Origin: a virus
DNA: 41,932 nucleotides
IMG/VR virus record: IMGVR_UViG_3300043313_000968
Coordinates: 1-41,932 of that record
Direction: 5' to 3' (one strand)
Every line of letters begins with the position of its first letter. Within the stretch, counting starts at the first letter, position 1. Positions 20,956-29,769 of this stretch are shown here, piece after piece. A program made the position numbers and the translations under genes. The notes under the pieces are model-generated. The model searched no databases, had not been told where the DNA came from, and was given only the letters and a program-made list of their open reading frames with translations.

Positions 20956-22179
20956 TCACACATCCGTAGTGTTGGTGGCGATGCCGGTACAGATCACTTC
21001 GGTATACGTCTGTCCATTTGCGACCGCCATCACGGAGCATGTGCCTGTTCCCGCCCAGCGTTGCAGGCGACCGACAAAGGTCTTGGTGACATTGGACGCT
21101 CCGGGCTTGTAATCGCACTGGATTTCGATCTGCCGAAGGGGCCCGCCTGGCAATCCGCTCCCGTTGCACAGGTTGTTCGCCATCACCGCGCCCGCAATGG
21201 TCGTATCGCAGATCTGGAAGTCGAACATGTCTCCGGTTGCGGTGACCTGAAAACTGGCGACGAACTTGATCTTGTACTCACAGTTCGCGAGAAAAGTGAT
21301 CGAGCCCGTATCCATACCCATAGCGATGGGCGTACCACCGACCGTGGCCAGCGTGCCCGGGGTGACATAGCGCTTGCCCCCCGCGTTCGACATACCCTGG
21401 CGGATCCACACCGACCCGGTCCACCGGTAGAGCTGATGGTCAGTGGTGAGGATGGCCAGCTGGTCGGTGTAGGGGTCGGTGATCGAGGCCAGGGAGCTCA
21501 CCGCGGGCGTACCGACGGAGCGCCAGGCCACCGCGTCGAAGAATTCCAGGATGTCCAGGTCCCGCCGGTATACGACCTGGCCTTCGTACGCGCTCAGCGC
21601 TGTGCGCTCCGCCGCGCTCGAGACGGGGAGCACCCCGCCCAGTGCCACCATCCACGCGGGACGGAGATCGTCGATCAGCGCGTTTGTGATGGCGGTGGTG
21701 AGCGCGGGGACGCGCACGCGCGCAATGAGCATGTAGTCCGGGGAGCCGGTCACGACCGGGTCCACCGGGGAGCCGGCGGGCGTGCCGACGATGTAGCGGA
21801 GCACGAACGACGTCGGGGCCGGATCGCCGTAGTAGGTGTCGGTTTGCTGGGCGATGATCAGGTCCCGCCGCGCGTTCGTCGCGTGTGCCGGCGTCGCCAG
21901 GGCGTTGATCGTTTTGTCCGCGTCCAGCGTGCACAGGTAGGCCCCGGATCCGCGGGTGGCGGTGAGGTTCAGTTGTCCCTTGGCGATGTGGATATTTGCG
22001 TCGGGCGTGCCGGTCGCAGTCACCGCGAACGGGTTGCCCGGAGCCAGCCGGATCCCCTGGCGGCCGGTCAGGGCAGTGGCTCCGGGGGTCAGGAAGATGC
22101 CCGTAGCAATCCGGGAGTCCTCCGCGTCCAGCACGCGGGTGGCTCCGTTCATCGTCGCCCAGCTATCGCGCTCAGCCAT
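20956..22179 (-). CDS. Minor tail protein
   Basis: This 407-residue protein starts at ATG 22179 (MAERDSWATMNGATRVLDAE) behind AGAGAGG; a TTG two codons upstream is less likely. The N-terminal half follows the pattern of upper baseplate proteins in actinophages (GIRLAPGNPFAVTATGTPD and LCTLDADKTINALATPAHAT). The C-terminal part is a beta-rich domain that probably forms the exposed tip. It lies between distal tail and hub genes. Confidence 0.6.
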   Translation of the reverse strand: MAERDSWATMNGATRVLDAEDSRIATGIFLTPGATALTGRQGIRLAPGNPFAVTATGTPDANIHIAKGQLNLTATRGSGAYLCTLDADKTINALATPAHATNARRDLIIAQQTDTYYGDPAPTSFVLRYIVGTPAGSPVDPVVTGSPDYMLIARVRVPALTTAITNALIDDLRPAWMVALGGVLPVSSAAERTALSAYEGQVVYRRDLDILEFFDAVAWRSVGTPAVSSLASITDPYTDQLAILTTDHQLYRWTGSVWIRQGMSNAGGKRYVTPGTLATVGGTPIAMGMDTGSITFLANCEYKIKFVASFQVTATGDMFDFQICDTTIAGAVMANNLCNGSGLPGGPLRQIEIQCDYKPGASNVTKTFVGRLQRWAGTGTCSVMAVANGQTYTEVICTGIATNTTDV

Positions 22180-22191
22180 GATCAAACCTCT

Positions 22192-23091
22192 CTAGTGGAT
22201 CGCGCCGCGCCAGAACGCGGTGAGTTGGGCGGATGCGGAGTACGCGGCGGCTGAGAATTGCACTTGGGTAGTGACCCCGGGCAGGAACGGGGTCCACTGG
22301 GCGAAGAACAACCGGTTCCGCTGGCTGACCCCGTTCAGCGTCACGGAGAGGTAGCGCGGCCGAGTGTCAATGATCAACGGCGGGCCATCGGGAAGCGTCC
22401 AGCTGGGGTCGAAGGCCAGCGTCCGGCCGCCGTAGGTGATTTGCGGACCGGTGACCGGGCCCTGAATCTGGAACCGTGGCCAGGTGGGTACGTGGCCACC
22501 GACCGCCGCGCTCAGCACGCCCCCCGACGTTCCCGCGCCGAAGTCGAGCCCTTCCGTGACAGGCACCCCGAAGTCCAGGCCACCTGACCCAAAGTCCAGG
22601 CCACCGCCGGCGGCGACCGCCAGCGCGGCGGAGCTCGAGCTTTCCGACACTTCGTAGAGTCGCGGGTCGGTGGACTCCCAGGCGACCGCGCCTTCCACGT
22701 ACCCGCGGAGGTAGTTTTTGTCCGCGGTGATCGCGCGGCGAACCAACCGCGCTTCGGTGTATACCTGGCGGCCATCCAGTTGGATAACCAAACTCTCCTC
22801 GACAGGGTTTTCGTCGGGCGCGCTCACGCGCAACAGGTCGTCGATCGCGCCGCCGAAGGCCTCGAGCGCGATTTTCGACACCTTGAATGACCAGGTGATC
22901 GTCCGATCTCCGCTGAGCCGCTGGCCCGGATAAGACCCGTGGCGGTTCGGGAGCGGGGAGTTTCCGCCGCGCTGGGGCGGCAGGTCCCGAAGACCCTCGA
23001 GCTTCGTCGTGCCGTACACCGACCCCGTACCCAGCAGTAGTCCCCGCCACTGGATTCCCCCGTCCAGTGTCACCAGTTCGCCGGCCATCAC
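22192..23091 (-). CDS. Distal tail (Dit)-like protein
   Basis: This 299-residue protein directly follows the tape measure, where Dit genes normally lie. The motif LPPQRGGNSPLPNRHGSYPG with an early beta domain (TITWSFKVSK) is typical of the siphovirus tail-component family. A short repeat LDFGSGG-LDFGVP-LDFGAG marks the linker between N- and C-terminal domains. It forms the hexameric adaptor between tail tube and tip. The start overlaps the tape-measure stop. Confidence 0.7.
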   Translation of the reverse strand: MMAGELVTLDGGIQWRGLLLGTGSVYGTTKLEGLRDLPPQRGGNSPLPNRHGSYPGQRLSGDRTITWSFKVSKIALEAFGGAIDDLLRVSAPDENPVEESLVIQLDGRQVYTEARLVRRAITADKNYLRGYVEGAVAWESTDPRLYEVSESSSSAALAVAAGGGLDFGSGGLDFGVPVTEGLDFGAGTSGGVLSAAVGGHVPTWPRFQIQGPVTGPQITYGGRTLAFDPSWTLPDGPPLIIDTRPRYLSVTLNGVSQRNRLFFAQWTPFLPGVTTQVQFSAAAYSASAQLTAFWRGAIH

Positions 23092-25571
23092 TTGCCCCCG
23101 CTCTTTGCCAGCCAGTCAAGATCGACGGCCACCTGATCCGGCGACGCGTCGGCCGGCGGATGGTAGTTGTCGATATGGACCAGCGGACGGGCTGAGCTGT
23201 CCCCAGGCGTCCCCGTAGCGCCGTTCGGTGCCACCAGGCTGGCGCCCGCCCCGTTGACGCCCACCGACAACGTGGGCCCGCCGAACGCGGTTACCAGTTG
23301 ATCGGCTACGCCGCTGACCATGTCGAGCACCGGAGCCAGCCCGGTCACCAGGCCGTTGTGGAGACCAGCCATGATCGCGAGACCAGCGGGGATCAGCAGT
23401 GTTTTGTCGTAGGGGAGCGGGCCCTTGAGCGAGGCGATTTTGTCGCCGATCCCGCTGACGAAGTCCCACACCGCGCCCGCCGCGGCCTTGATTCCGTTGA
23501 GCAGGCCATTGATGATCGCCTTGCCCGCGCCCAGCAGTAGGTTGCCCAGGTCGCCCAGCCGGTCCATGATCCACCCCGGGATGCTGCGCACCCAGTCCAG
23601 CAGGGCGGAGCCCACCGTTACCGCGCCATCCTTGAACGCGTTCCAGGCGTTGCGCGCGGCATCGCCCAGCATGTTCGCCAGGTTGCGGATCCCGTCCACG
23701 ATCCGGCCCGGCAGGCCGCGCACCCAGTCGATCAGCTCCGCCGCTTTCTGCACAGCGGCGTTGTACAGCTCGATAAACGCGCCCACAATCCAGTCCCGGA
23801 GCATGATCGCGAAGACCACCACCGCCTGGATGATCCGGTCCGGCAACGTCTGGAACCACGCCACCAGCTGAACAATCCACTCCACGACAGTCGCGATCAG
23901 GCTCACGAAGGCGTCGATCGCCCACTGCACGATCATCGGTCCGAAGGTGGCCACCGCTTCGATGATCCGGAGCGGGAGCGCGATAGCCGCCGCGATGATC
24001 CACTCCACGCCCTGGACTATCGCGTTCAAGCCCCATTGCATCGCGGAGAGCAGTGCGTTCCCGACGATCCCGGGGAGGGTGAGCAGGAAAGCGCCGATCT
24101 TCATAGGCAGGCTGGCGAACCAATCGAGCACCGCCATAAACGCGGTAGCAATGCTCGATCCCAGACCGGAGAAGAATGACACAATATTGTTGAACGTGTT
24201 GACAATGAAATCACGGATATCGGAAATACGATCCGACGTCCACTTCCAAATGGTGTTCCACAAATCGGTGAAGAAACCCGCGATGGAGGACCAATTCTCG
24301 ATCACCAGCTGAACCACTGCCACCAGCGCCACCAGGGCGATGATCACCACCCCGATGGGGTTTGCGTCCAGGGCGTAGTTGAGCAACCAGGTTGCGGCCG
24401 TCAGGATCGCGTACCCGATAGCCAGCGGCTCGATCCACGACATGTTCTCGGCCAGGAAGCGGGCCACCAGGCCCAGCAATTGCCCGGTGAGGCCCAGCGC
24501 GTCGGTGAGCGCACCCCAGGGCAGGCCTTCGATGAGCTGGGTGAAGGCGTCGATCAGCGGCGGGATCACCGGGGCGATGGCCTCGAGCGCCGCCTTGAGC
24601 ACGGTGGATACGGTGTTGCCCACCAGGGCGATGGCGGAGCCCAGCGCGGTGAACGCGGCCTGCCCTTCGGCGCTATGCACGAAGGCGTCCAGCATGGTCA
24701 CCGCTGGGCCCAGCCACGAACCGATGCCCATCCCGCCGGCGTGCAAGGCGGAGAATACGCCGACAACGATCGACCCCAGCTGGCCGAAGAACGCCACCAG
24801 GCTCTTGATCGCCTCGATACCGCCTTGCATCCAGTCGTGAAGCTGGCCGGATTCCTTGGCCGCACGGATGAAATCAGCGAAGCGCTGAGCCAGCCCGCCG
24901 GCACCTTCGGTGAGGCCCTGGAACGTGTTGGCGCCGACAGAAGCTATGTCCAGCAACGCTTGCACGATCGGGGCGAAGGCCGCACCCAGGTTTTGCACCA
25001 CCAGTTTGGAGCTGTTAAGGATCGCCTGCAGGTCGACAACGGACGCTTTTTGCTTGAGCATTTCCGTGAATTTGACGGCCACGCCGCTGATCGCGCCCGC
25101 GACGCCCTGAAATCCGGAAGTCAGCTGGGGGATAATGCCCTTGAGGTTTTGCACGGCGGGCGCCATGCCCTTTTCAAACGTGGCGGAGACGTTCGCCTTG
25201 AGTTTGTCCAGAGTCGGGGTCAGCGCCTCGAACGCTTTCTTGACCCCGTCAGCGCCCAGCTTCCACGTGATCATGGCCCCAGCGATAGCCGCGATCGCGC
25301 CCGGCATGATCAATAGGGCCGGTAGCGTCGGGGCGACCATGGCCAATAGCTGAGGGCCCAGGGAGGCCGCCAAGCCCTTGAGCGTGAACATGCCGGCACC
25401 CACACCGACCAGAGCTGTTCCGACCTTTTTCAGACCGTTCTCAAAGCCATCGGTGTTGGGGAGATCCGCGGCGAAGGCTTTCATCTTCGCGCGGTTTTCC
25501 ACCATTTTGCGAGAGAAATCGGTGTCCTTGAGATCGAGGTACCCGACAAGCTCACCGATAGACAACGCCAC
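23088..25571 (-). CDS. Tape measure protein
   Basis: This 827-residue protein is the second longest in the late arm after none, that is, the longest of all; it is helical with hydrophobic stretches (for example IGVVIIALVALVAVVQLVI) and many Trp-containing amphipathic repeats. It lies between the frameshifted tail chaperones and Dit, the standard tape-measure position. By the usual rule of about 0.15 nm per residue, the tail would be roughly 120 nm; this is an estimate. GTG 25571 follows an AGGAAGGGG site. The C-terminus has no obvious peptidase motif. Confidence 0.9.
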   Translation of the reverse strand: MALSIGELVGYLDLKDTDFSRKMVENRAKMKAFAADLPNTDGFENGLKKVGTALVGVGAGMFTLKGLAASLGPQLLAMVAPTLPALLIMPGAIAAIAGAMITWKLGADGVKKAFEALTPTLDKLKANVSATFEKGMAPAVQNLKGIIPQLTSGFQGVAGAISGVAVKFTEMLKQKASVVDLQAILNSSKLVVQNLGAAFAPIVQALLDIASVGANTFQGLTEGAGGLAQRFADFIRAAKESGQLHDWMQGGIEAIKSLVAFFGQLGSIVVGVFSALHAGGMGIGSWLGPAVTMLDAFVHSAEGQAAFTALGSAIALVGNTVSTVLKAALEAIAPVIPPLIDAFTQLIEGLPWGALTDALGLTGQLLGLVARFLAENMSWIEPLAIGYAILTAATWLLNYALDANPIGVVIIALVALVAVVQLVIENWSSIAGFFTDLWNTIWKWTSDRISDIRDFIVNTFNNIVSFFSGLGSSIATAFMAVLDWFASLPMKIGAFLLTLPGIVGNALLSAMQWGLNAIVQGVEWIIAAAIALPLRIIEAVATFGPMIVQWAIDAFVSLIATVVEWIVQLVAWFQTLPDRIIQAVVVFAIMLRDWIVGAFIELYNAAVQKAAELIDWVRGLPGRIVDGIRNLANMLGDAARNAWNAFKDGAVTVGSALLDWVRSIPGWIMDRLGDLGNLLLGAGKAIINGLLNGIKAAAGAVWDFVSGIGDKIASLKGPLPYDKTLLIPAGLAIMAGLHNGLVTGLAPVLDMVSGVADQLVTAFGGPTLSVGVNGAGASLVAPNGATGTPGDSSARPLVHIDNYHPPADASPDQVAVDLDWLAKSGGK

Positions 25572-25586
25572 CGGGTACCCCTTCCT

Positions 25587-25799
25587 CTACAGCCGACTGA
25601 GGATGCTGGACGCTTCCTCCGACGACATCTCCACGGGCTCGTTCGCTGTGACCTGGCGCCACACCGCGTCGGCCGACAGTCCTAACAGGAACGTGGAGAA
25701 CTCCGTCCAGGAGATCCCCGCGTCCAGGTCGTCCATCAGCTCTACGCGGTACTCCCTTCGCCAGTCCGCGCGGAGGAAGCGCCAGTATTTGAAGATCAT
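25587..25799 (-). CDS. Tail assembly chaperone, frameshift-extension frame
   Basis: This 70-codon frame lies in the -1 frame relative to the upstream chaperone gene. It is open without stops from the GGGGGAA heptamer at 25841-25847. Read by -1 slippage, it would give a fusion of about 251 residues. The sequence WRFLRADWRREYRVELMDDL and on fits the second tail chaperone (lambda GT equivalent). It also has its own ATG, but the frameshift product is the usual functional form. Confidence 0.75.
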   Translation of the reverse strand: MIFKYWRFLRADWRREYRVELMDDLDAGISWTEFSTFLLGLSADAVWRQVTANEPVEMSSEEASSILSRL

Positions 25800-25801
25800 C
25801 T

Positions 25802-26341
25802 TTATGGCGTGGTCGGATTGCCCCGTAGCGGGGCTGGAACTTCCCCCGTGGTGGCCGCCCCTGGCATCATGTCCTTGTACGTGTCCATGCAGTAATTCAT
25901 GACGTCCGCCATCTGGCGAACACCCAAGCCGTCGTCCATGATCTGAGCGACGTTGTCCTTGCCCAGCAACGAATTCAGCATGTCGACCAGCTGTGTTTCG
26001 TCCACGACGTCGGTTGCCGCGAGCCCGGATTTCTTGGCCTTGGCCGCGTACAGGATGATCTTCGCGGGAATTTCCCCGGGGAGCCGGTACACCTTCCCGC
26101 AGATTTTGACCTTGGGCGCCTTCGCGTCGCGCGCGGCCCAGTCGGCGTCGAAGTCGTGAACGATGTCGTCGGCATCGTCGGGATCCGGTACCGCGGTGAG
26201 CGCGCGTGCGTCCGCCTCTTTGATCATGTCGAGCGCCAGGCGTGCGCGCTCACCCGCTTGGAACTCGCGCCACGCACGGATTTCCTCCGCTGTGGGCGCG
26301 GGCAAACCTGTGTCCATGCCTTCCCCGCCAGGCTGTGTCAT
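25802..26341 (-). CDS. Tail assembly chaperone (upstream frame)
   Basis: This 179-residue soluble protein sits between the tail tube and tape measure genes. It is acidic at about residues 45-70 (PDPDDADDIVHDFDADW) and contains a conserved-looking region VKICGKVYRLPGEIP. ATG 26341 (MTQPGGEG) is the chosen start. Ribosomes that slip at 25841-25847 make the longer form; both forms coat the tape measure during tail assembly. Confidence 0.8.
   Translation of the reverse strand: MTQPGGEGMDTGLPAPTAEEIRAWREFQAGERARLALDMIKEADARALTAVPDPDDADDIVHDFDADWAARDAKAPKVKICGKVYRLPGEIPAKIILYAAKAKKSGLAATDVVDETQLVDMLNSLLGKDNVAQIMDDGLGVRQMADVMNYCMDTYKDMMPGAATTGEVPAPLRGNPTTP
25841..25847 (-). promoter_or_regulatory. 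Candidate -1 programmed frameshift site
   Basis: On the minus strand the heptamer reads G GGG GAA in the zero frame of the first chaperone. A -1 slip gives GGG GGA and then an open frame into the second chaperone. It lies 39 bases before the first chaperone's stop codon at 25802-25804. Position and gene context match the conserved tail-chaperone frameshift. Confidence 0.65.
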
Positions 26342-26343
26342 GG

Positions 26344-26799
26344 TCAGCTCACCGACACCAGCACGGACGGGCCGGAGCGCATGATGTCGCACTTCCAGCT
26401 GATCTTGTCGTTGTTTCCGCCGCCCTGCTCTCCCACGGAGAACGTGGCTTCGTTCCACACAGTCCAGTTGGTGTCGACCGGGGCGCGGAACCGAATCTTG
26501 CCCAGCGACGCGTAGCCGGTCAACAGGGCCAGCTGAGTGCACCGGTCCTGACCAGGATTCGGCGCCCCGGTGATGTCGTCCTTGAGAACGAAGCCCTCGA
26601 GCGCCAGCGACGCGCCGCGCTGCATGATCTCACCCTCGTAGTTGCCCTGGCTGGAAAACGTGGTGGTGTCGACGCTTTCTTCGTTCTCGGCCAGCTTCGG
26701 CGTGGCGCTGTTCAGCCCGCCGACTTCCACCCAGGTGGTTCCGTCCACCAGTGCCACTTGAATGGTGACGTCTCGCGCGTTGATCTTGCGAAGTGTCAT
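26344..26799 (-). CDS. Major tail tube protein
   Basis: This 151-residue beta-rich protein (DVTIQVALVDGTTWVEVGGL, then TTTFSSQGNYEGEIMQRGAS) is immediately upstream of the tail chaperones. That position and the FSSQGNYEGEI-type segment fit tail tube proteins, which polymerise as hexamer rings. Confidence 0.75.
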   Translation of the reverse strand: MTLRKINARDVTIQVALVDGTTWVEVGGLNSATPKLAENEESVDTTTFSSQGNYEGEIMQRGASLALEGFVLKDDITGAPNPGQDRCTQLALLTGYASLGKIRFRAPVDTNWTVWNEATFSVGEQGGGNNDKISWKCDIMRSGPSVLVSVS

Positions 26800-26809
26800 G
26801 ACTTGCCTC

Positions 26810-27232
26810 TCATGCTCTGTTGACGGTAGGCCGCCATATTTCGGTACGGAAATTTACGGTGTATTCATGACGATTCAGAGAGTCCCGAGCGATGTATATC
26901 GGGCCCGCCTGGTTACCTACCGCCAGCTGTATTACGGACCCATCAGCCAAGGTGTAATTCCCCAAGCCGTGAATCGCGTCGTATACAGATTGAGCGCGCA
27001 TCTTCACCGAAGGCGCGTTGTCTTTCGTTCCCCGCACCCGAACTTGGATGTTGGGTTCGTCGTAGGGCAATCGGGAATCGCTTTCCACTCCCGCATACGT
27101 GGCCACCGCCATGCATTCATCAGGGGATTGGGGGAGCGTAATCAGGTAGATGGTGCCGGACGCATCCGATAAGGAGAACGTGCCCAGCCCCTTGTCCGCT
27201 AACAGTCGAGCGAACGCTTCCTCAAGAATCAT
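26810..27232 (-). CDS. Tail terminator-like protein
   Basis: This 140-residue protein has the pattern SPDECMAVATYAG, then LPYDEPNIQVRVRGTKDN, matching the family of siphoviral tail terminators and 'minor capsid 3' proteins. It caps the tail tube and joins it to the head-completion proteins. ATG 27232 overlaps the preceding stop. Confidence 0.7.
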   Translation of the reverse strand: MILEEAFARLLADKGLGTFSLSDASGTIYLITLPQSPDECMAVATYAGVESDSRLPYDEPNIQVRVRGTKDNAPSVKMRAQSVYDAIHGLGNYTLADGSVIQLAVGNQAGPIYIARDSLNRHEYTVNFRTEIWRPTVNRA

Positions 27233-27585
27233 CGCCCGAATCCAAACTTGAGCTCAGCGCGGATAATTTCGGCCACCGTTTGCTGTTGCTCGATCAGCAC
27301 CGCCTCGAGATATTTGGCCGTGCGCCCGGGATCATGCCGCCATGTCAGTTCTTCGTGCTGGCGAACCGCGTACACCGTGTCGTAAGACACTGCGGCCCGG
27401 AGCGCCACATCGTCCACGGAGGCCTTCCCCGACGCGCTGAGCGTTCCTTCCTCGAGCGGCACCCGCTTACGGGACTCCCCCAGGACATGCTCCGCGGCCT
27501 TGTGCAGGCCCTTGCTCTCGCCCTTCTTGAGCATTAGCTCGATCCGCGCGAAGTCGCCGGCCTTGAACTCCATCCGAAGGCTCAT
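27229..27585 (-). CDS. Head-tail joining protein (HK97 gp10 / minor capsid 2-like)
   Basis: This 118-residue protein starts at ATG 27585 (MSLRMEFKAGDF). It has a helix HKAAEHVLGESRKRVPLEEG followed by VSYDTVYAVRQHEELTWRHD and GRTAKYLE, a typical pattern of the gp10-like neck family. The longer open frame upstream is not supported. It lies between head-closure and tail-terminator genes, as expected. Confidence 0.7.
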   Translation of the reverse strand: MSLRMEFKAGDFARIELMLKKGESKGLHKAAEHVLGESRKRVPLEEGTLSASGKASVDDVALRAAVSYDTVYAVRQHEELTWRHDPGRTAKYLEAVLIEQQQTVAEIIRAELKFGFGR

Positions 27586-27899
27586 GTCAGGCTCAGCTCG
27601 AGGTGATCCGGCGTCGGCAGTCCGCCACCATCCCGCCGAAGCGACTGCAGCACCGTGCCGTTGGTGCCGTTGGCGTTCGTCACCTTCGACTCGGCTGGCG
27701 CCACGGTGCTCAGCGGGCAGATGATCGTGGTGTTGCTGACCACCTGTGTTCCCGTGGCGTCGCGCACCATGCGGCGCTTGGCGTCCACGAAGCACGCAAC
27801 GGTCACCGGAGGGCCGTAGAGCGGGCCCGTGGCGCTGTTGCCCAGGTAGGGCTCAATGGTCGCCGTGTGGCGCAACAGCCAGGCTGGAACAGCGCCCAT
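27582..27899 (-). CDS. Head closure-like protein
   Basis: This 105-residue protein starts at ATG 27899 (MGAVPAWLLRHTATIEPYLG) behind a strong GGGGAGG site. It is beta-rich and has a pattern like head-tail stopper proteins (HTATIEPYLG, then VACFVDAKRRMVRDATGTQV). Its position between the adaptor and the gp10-like gene supports the call. Confidence 0.65.
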   Translation of the reverse strand: MGAVPAWLLRHTATIEPYLGNSATGPLYGPPVTVACFVDAKRRMVRDATGTQVVSNTTIICPLSTVAPAESKVTNANGTNGTVLQSLRRDGGGLPTPDHLELSLT

Positions 27900-27910
27900 C
27901 GAACCTCCCC

Positions 27911-28336
27911 TCAGTAGTAGTTCGTAATCACCCCGGGCAACAGCCCGGAGCTGAGCAGGATCTCGGCCGCCTGGATGCACAGCTGGTCGGCCGCCGGCAG
28001 TCCGTTGTCCCCCGACGCCACCGCGCCGCGACTCAAGCTCACCGACCCGATCGACACCGCCGAAAACTGGCCACCGCTCCCCGTTTCGTCGCCACCGATC
28101 TCCGGAAACCAGTAGTACGCCTGAGCGCACGTAGCGTCCCGGAAGACTTCGATCACCGCGGCGTCTTTGGGCAGCAACGTCACGGAGTCGACGTCATACA
28201 CAGCCGTTTTCATGGCCGAGTCGACGCGGCGCGACGCGGAATGCAACAGCCGGGTGGCCTCCGGGTCCGGGGGAACCGTAGCGGTCCCGGGGACGAACGC
28301 CACCAGGTCAGCCCGCGTCGCATATACCCGGGACAT
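27911..28336 (-). CDS. Head-tail adaptor protein
   Basis: This 141-residue, mostly helical protein begins with YATRADLVAFVP and has a central helix DAAVIEVFRDATCAQAYYWF. This is the layout of gp6/gp15-type adaptors that bind the portal ring. It is the first of four consecutive neck genes. Confidence 0.65.
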   Translation of the reverse strand: MSRVYATRADLVAFVPGTATVPPDPEATRLLHSASRRVDSAMKTAVYDVDSVTLLPKDAAVIEVFRDATCAQAYYWFPEIGGDETGSGGQFSAVSIGSVSLSRGAVASGDNGLPAADQLCIQAAEILLSSGLLPGVITNYY

Positions 28337-28339
28337 GGC

Positions 28340-28681
28340 TTACGGCTTGACGTATTCGAAAACGGCACGGGTGACTGTGGTGATGGCGGAATAATCCACC
28401 AGGACTTCACCGGTCGGTTGGCTGTAGTTCACGCCGAATGGGCCGATGAACTTGCTTGCCCCCGCCGCGATCGCGTGCACCTTCGCCGCGATCGCCTGGC
28501 CGTCGATCGTGCGGCCCAGGTTGACCGTGACGTTGATCGAGGACCCGGAGCCGTTGGTGACGTGGAGCAGTCGAGCCCCGTTATTCATGATCGAATCACC
28601 ATCCACGGTCGGACCCGTGTAGGCGGCCGTCAGGCCCAGGGAGGTGAACGGCTGGGGTGTGGGGACTATTCGAGCGGCCAT
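28340..28681 (-). CDS. Virion structural protein, possibly decoration-like
   Basis: This 113-residue beta-rich protein has LLHVTNGSGSSINVTVNLGR and the late segment VLVDYSAITTVTRAVFEYVK. It resembles small head-surface or immunoglobulin-like structural proteins found after the capsid gene, but I cannot name a family. ATG 28681 overlaps the preceding stop (TGATG). Confidence 0.5.
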   Translation of the reverse strand: MAARIVPTPQPFTSLGLTAAYTGPTVDGDSIMNNGARLLHVTNGSGSSINVTVNLGRTIDGQAIAAKVHAIAAGASKFIGPFGVNYSQPTGEVLVDYSAITTVTRAVFEYVKP

Positions 28682-29082
28682 CAGGTCTCCATCTCATTGT
28701 CCGCGTCGAAGCTCTCGAGCTCACTGGGCGGGGTGGTGTCGTCGGGCGATTCTTCGCCTGGCGCATCGTCTTCGTCGTCGGTCAGGTGGCTGATGAGCTC
28801 CGCCTTGCTGAACTGCTCCGCTTCCTCGCGCGTGAGCGCCCGCGTGTCCACGGCGAACTGAACCCAGGCCGGTTTGAGGTCCGTCCGATTCGGTTCGGTG
28901 AACTTCGGCCGAATCGGCTCACGATCGGGGGTGTAGTCCCGCACGGAGCCCACCGCTTCGGCCCAGCCGGATTCCGGATCCCGCGATTGGGCCGTCAGCC
29001 GGCGATCCTCCGCGGAGAGGTCCACCGTGATGATCCGCTCGAGAACGACCCCGTCAGCGTCGATTCGTTCGTATGTGGGCAC
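28681..29082 (-). CDS. Hypothetical acidic virion-region protein
   Basis: This 133-residue protein has a short C-terminal motif, PAWVQFAVDTRALTREEAEQ followed by FSKAELISHL, and then a very acidic tail (DDEDD, EESPDD). A related motif (DAWVEYVV, then LTKNELMDY) ends the protein encoded at 29770-30366. The motif looks like a small helix-extension-helix module and may be a shared docking element. Function unknown. Confidence 0.5.
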   Translation of the reverse strand: MPTYERIDADGVVLERIITVDLSAEDRRLTAQSRDPESGWAEAVGSVRDYTPDREPIRPKFTEPNRTDLKPAWVQFAVDTRALTREEAEQFSKAELISHLTDDEDDAPGEESPDDTTPPSELESFDADNEMET

Positions 29083-29127
29083 TGGTCGCCTTCCTCTGTC
29101 GCTTCGCCTGTGATCGGGCCTGGGCGC

Positions 29128-29164
29128 GGCGCTCCGTCCGATTGGGAATCCGGTGCGGAGCGCC
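29128..29164 (-). terminator. Intra-operon hairpin in the head gene block
   Basis: GGCGCTCCG (29128-29136) pairs perfectly with CGGAGCGCC (29156-29164) around a 19-base loop, in the 112-bp gap between the genes ending at 29195 and starting at 29082. No T-tract follows on the minus strand. It may act as a partial terminator that lowers expression after the abundant capsid genes, or as an mRNA end stabiliser. Confidence 0.5.
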
Positions 29165-29194
29165 GAACCACGGTGGCCAGGTGACTGGCACGGG

Positions 29195-29767
29195 CTAGCT
29201 GGCTACGACCAGCGGGACTTTGCGGGTCCACGCGGGGGCGGCCAGCGTCGCCGTAGCGGTCCCGGTGAGCCCGGTTCCGGAGGTGACGGCCAGGTTGGTT
29301 TCGCCGGCCAGCACGGGCTTGGCGGCCTGCATGCCCATCAGCGTCGGCGGGGTCGTCGCGGTGACGTTGATCGCGGCCCAGTACTTCCCCGACTTCGGCA
29401 CGGTGATGGGCGATGCCAGCGCCAGGGTCTTCCACGTGTCGGCCGCCCAGGCCGCGGTCAGTTGGTCGGCGGACTGGCCCAGCAGGGCCGGAACCGCCGC
29501 GTCGGAGTAGAGGGCCGTCCAGTAGTTGGTGGGCGTGCCGGCCGCGGTGGACCCGCTCACCCACGACAGGCTGGTGATGACGTCGCCGGCGGTAAGCCAG
29601 AGCTGAACCGCGGTCATCACGCCGGTTGCCAGCGGCGCCGCCAGGTCCTCGAGCGCCAGTCGGGGGAGGTTGGCCTTGGCGAACAGTGCATCGTGCGGAC
29701 GCCCGCCCGTGTTGAGGTAGCCCAGGTCTTCCCGGACAACGCCCTTGTACGTTCCGTGAACCGTCAT
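29195..29767 (-). CDS. Putative virion structural protein
   Basis: This 190-residue protein is largely beta-strand with Ala/Thr/Gly-rich segments (LWLTAGDVITSLSWVSGSTA; TLALASPITVPKSGKYWAAI), as in surface-exposed head or fibre proteins. It lies two genes after the major capsid gene. A head decoration or fibre role is plausible; the family is not recognised. Confidence 0.5.
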   Translation of the reverse strand: MTVHGTYKGVVREDLGYLNTGGRPHDALFAKANLPRLALEDLAAPLATGVMTAVQLWLTAGDVITSLSWVSGSTAAGTPTNYWTALYSDAAVPALLGQSADQLTAAWAADTWKTLALASPITVPKSGKYWAAINVTATTPPTLMGMQAAKPVLAGETNLAVTSGTGLTGTATATLAAPAWTRKVPLVVAS

Positions 29768-29769
29768 GA

